Source: Gambelia wislizenii (lineage: Eukaryota; Chordata; Lepidosauria; Squamata; Crotaphytidae). Taken from it: a stretch of 64,000 nucleotides of DNA. The DNA lies in the NCBI GenBank assembly GCA_030847615.1, contig JAUMIR010000001.1, positions 89,081,501 through 89,145,500 of the forward strand, written 5' to 3'. How positions within the stretch are numbered: position 1 is the first letter of the stretch; every line of letters starts with the position of its first letter. Below, piece after piece: positions 61,673-64,000 of the stretch. Under the pieces are notes generated by a model. The model worked only from the letters and a program-made list of their open reading frames with translations. It was not told the origin of the DNA and made no database searches. A program made the position numbers and the translations under genes.

Positions 61673-61935
61673 CATAGAATCATAGAACTGGAAGAGCCCA
61701 AAAGGGCCATCCAGTCCAATCCCCAGCTGTGTAGGAATACAGAATCACTCCTAAAAGATGGCCATCCAGCCTCTGTTTAAAAACCTCTAAAGAAGAAGAC
61801 TCCACCATACTCAAAGACAATGTATTTCACTGTCGAACAGCTCTTACCATCAGAAAGGTCTTCCTAATGTTTAAGTGGACTCTCTTTTCCTATAGTTTGA
61901 ATGCATTGCTCTGTGTCCTAGTCTCTGGAGCAGTG
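61673..61935 (-). mobile_element. CR1 LINE 3' fragment, diverged
   Basis: CATAGAATCATAGAACTGG starts the inverted CR1 tail and it runs to AGTCTCTGGAGCAG. It differs from the other copies at many positions, so it is probably an older subfamily. Confidence 0.85.
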
Positions 61936-62661
61936 ATGTCACTAGGGAGTGTGTGTGTGGGTGCTAACTGCACCAGGTTACAGCATTAAGGGGTGATGGT
62001 GACACCAACCCTACTTGTCCTGAACAGTGGCAAGTGCCTGAGGACCGACAGAGGAGGAGTGCAGGAACAACAGAGTAAGGGACACAGTTCAAGTCTGTTG
62101 CTGATTGTCCACAATAGAAGCAAGGGAAGTCAAGAGCCAGTCCAGCAGTCAATCACCAATAGTCCATACAAGATGCAAGAGTAGTCAATGCCAGAGTACC
62201 AGATGCCAGGGAAGCCAATAGTCAGTCCAGAGTTCAGTAGAATCAGGTCCAAGTCCATGGTCAGCAAGGGGTTAATGCAGCACTCCAGAAGTCTATCTGA
62301 AGCCAAGACAAAACAGACAAATGAGAGGAATGCAACAGCTTAAGATAAGCAGTTGTCTGCTCTGAGATTCAAAGGAAAACTTCTTCTAGATTTATAGTTA
62401 GAGTTTCAGGGCCAGGTGGAGCTAATTAACGAGGAAGCGGGACAGTGTTTGGTATTTAAATGGTGGTCTTGGGTGTAGCATTTCTCCCTTCTGCATTCAG
62501 AGAAGGGAGGCAGCATGGTGTCTAGATCATCCATCATTGGCTGACTGACTGTTCTTCAGAGTGAGTTATGTGTTCTTTATTGGCTTCGGGGGGGAGCCAG
62601 GACAGTATCCTCAAGCTGAGCCAGGCTGTCTCTTTCTGCTTCTTCAGATTGAGCCAGGCTT

Positions 62662-62698
62662 TCCTCCTCCTCCTCCTCCTCCTCCTCCTCCTCCTCCT
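62662..62698. repeat. (TCC)n microsatellite
   Basis: About twelve TCC units. On the minus strand they give an artefactual poly-Glu or poly-Arg frame. Confidence 0.95.
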
Positions 62699-63034
62699 TG
62701 GCAAGGGGATCCATGACACTAGTGATGCCACTGCACCACCAGTTCCCATCGTGTATACTGCACCTGCCCGCACAAACCCTGTGTGTGCCAAGCAGGCCGA
62801 GAGACACCATCAGCTTGGAAGCTTCACATTGCCTGACAATACCACCCTTCTGCAGCCCACACCCTCCCAGCAATGCCTTTGAACAGCTCATGTCTGTCTA
62901 CAATGCATACATTGGGAGGGGAAGATGTTTAGCAGGTGCAAATCAATGTTTGGCTCTGCAAAGGGGTGGGGCCATTGAGAAGCCCATGTGTGTGTTGGTG
63001 TCCTCAGTCAGGTCACAAGCAACCCAACTAGTGG

Positions 63035-63175
63035 AAAGGTGGAGTTGCTGGGAATTGCAGAACTTGGGAAAGCTACTTTATTAGACAACTGCCAGCATTC
63101 TCCTGCCAGAGTGGCCAAGTGGCTGGAGGATTCTGGGAGTTGTAATCTCAAAAAGTAACTTTTCCAGCTCTGATA
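63035..63175. mobile_element. Diverged palindromic MITE
   Basis: GGAGTTGCTGGGAATTGCAGAACTTGGGAAAGCTAC on the left is complementary to AAAAAGTAACTTTTCCAG and GGATTCTGGGAGTTGTAATC on the right in the usual MITE manner. The ends are not sharp. Confidence 0.5.
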
Positions 63176-63832
63176 GAAGCTTCCAGTGCACAGGGTGCCT
63201 ACTTACTTGCCTGCCCTCAAGGAGAAGCAACGGAGCATTTCATTCTCTCTGCAGCAACAGACTAGAGCAGACAGTAATCTGGTCAAAATTAGAGTAGGTT
63301 CTTCTAACTTTCTCCTGCCTCATGCATTTCCTTTTCCAGAGTTTAATTGAGCCCAAGGCTCAGCAGCTGTAAATATCTTTCTCCTGGCATAAGCCTGGAA
63401 ATTGTAAAACTAGAGGCAGCCAATCATGCTACCTCATGAATGCAACCCTCCTGCATGAATTGCCAGCTGCCTTGTCCAATCAGAGACCAGGTCTTCTGGG
63501 ATACCAGTTGCCGATGCCAATCTGAGGCATTCAGCTATGGGATAGATAGGTCCAGTACACAATTGATCTTGTTGCCTCGCTATTTGTGAGAGGGAAGAAA
63601 TTAGGCAGGCTGGTTGAGGGTTGTTTTCTTTGGAGTAGGGTGCAAGGGAATTGGTCTGTGAGTGTAATTAATTTTCCCTCCTTCCCATCTTTCACTTTGA
63701 AACTTCCAAAATCACTGTTCTTATTGTGTTGTTTTTCTGGGCCTTTGCTGACTTACGGAGACCCTGAGGCAAGCCTATTTAAGAAGCAGAAAATAAGAGC
63801 AATCTAGCACAATTATTAAAAACAGTCAGTTT

Positions 63833-63960
63833 ATTATATTTATTTTATTTTTATTTAGGTACTTATACCCCACCCTTTAGCCACAAAGGCTCTCAGAGCA
63901 GCTTACATAGCAATTTACACATCTACACTGCAGTTCCCAAAGGTCTATCGAAACCATTTG
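63833..63960 (-). repeat. Inverted retroelement 3' tail
   Basis: ATTTTATTTTTATTTAGGTAC, ATACCCCACCCTTTAGCC and CTCAGAGCAGCTTACA form the inverse of the tail at 49478-49563. Confidence 0.55.
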
Positions 63961-64000
63961 TGTTGAGGGTATTCATAATTCAAAGTTAGGCAGACTGGTT

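Larger units (their letters stand above)
61936..63832. other. No gene recognised
   Basis: It contains a (TCC)n repeat and a MITE scrap (separate entries). Frames across the TCC repeat are artefacts. Confidence 0.45.

Noticed and set aside
62534..62891. Frames rich in Glu or Arg
   Set aside because: They are translations of the (TCC)n repeat.

Overview
The window is vertebrate nuclear DNA, most likely from a squamate reptile and plausibly an iguanian-type lizard. The evidence is two spliced vertebrate genes with GT-AG introns and a repeat load of CR1 LINEs ending in ATTCTATGA-type repeats, DIRS tyrosine-recombinase retrotransposons, tRNA-like SINEs and TA-flanked or 8-bp-flanked MITEs. The species call is an inference; the gene calls are much firmer. 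No bacterial, operon-like or CRISPR feature is present.

Host genes. Positions 3438-41373 (+) hold the last ten coding exons of COG2, subunit 2 of the conserved oligomeric Golgi complex. They cover about the last 440 residues and end at a TGA at 41371-41373; the upstream exons lie left of the window. Positions 53361 down to 45083 (-) hold the complete four-exon coding part of AGT, angiotensinogen, about 461 residues. It has a signal peptide followed directly by the angiotensin sequence DRVYVHPFYL. The two genes converge tail to tail, as COG2 and AGT do in human. All splice junctions listed were phased by hand and keep the reading frame.

Repeat layout. Bases 1-2050 are the 3' part of a decayed LINE. 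The COG2 introns between 3565 and 12528 carry CR1 tails, SINEs, a fold-back element and several MITEs. The 15.4-kb COG2 intron 12681-28130 is about 92% one three-layer nest. An outer DIRS element (about 13811-27973) was hit in its right terminus by a second DIRS element (19722-27925), whose recombinase gene was in turn split by an antisense, 5'-truncated CR1 (24067-26538). Both DIRS copies keep the inverted terminal repeats, the internal complementary region and the Gag, RT-RNase H-methylase-like and tyrosine recombinase genes expected of this order, all broken by frameshifts, stops or point changes. A second long CR1 (36086-38770) sits antisense in the last COG2 intron. The AGT introns hold a zinc-finger LINE remnant, a long-TIR MITE, a CR1 tail, a SINE and simple repeats. 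From 53386 to 64000 no exon is recognised, only repeats.

How it fits together. The two host genes are unrelated in function (Golgi tethering; the renin-angiotensin prohormone) and appear intact in the window. Almost everything else is transposon-derived. The most informative structures are the exact DIRS-in-DIRS junction and two local inverted copies (53 and 36 nt, both perfect) that look like templated repair patches.
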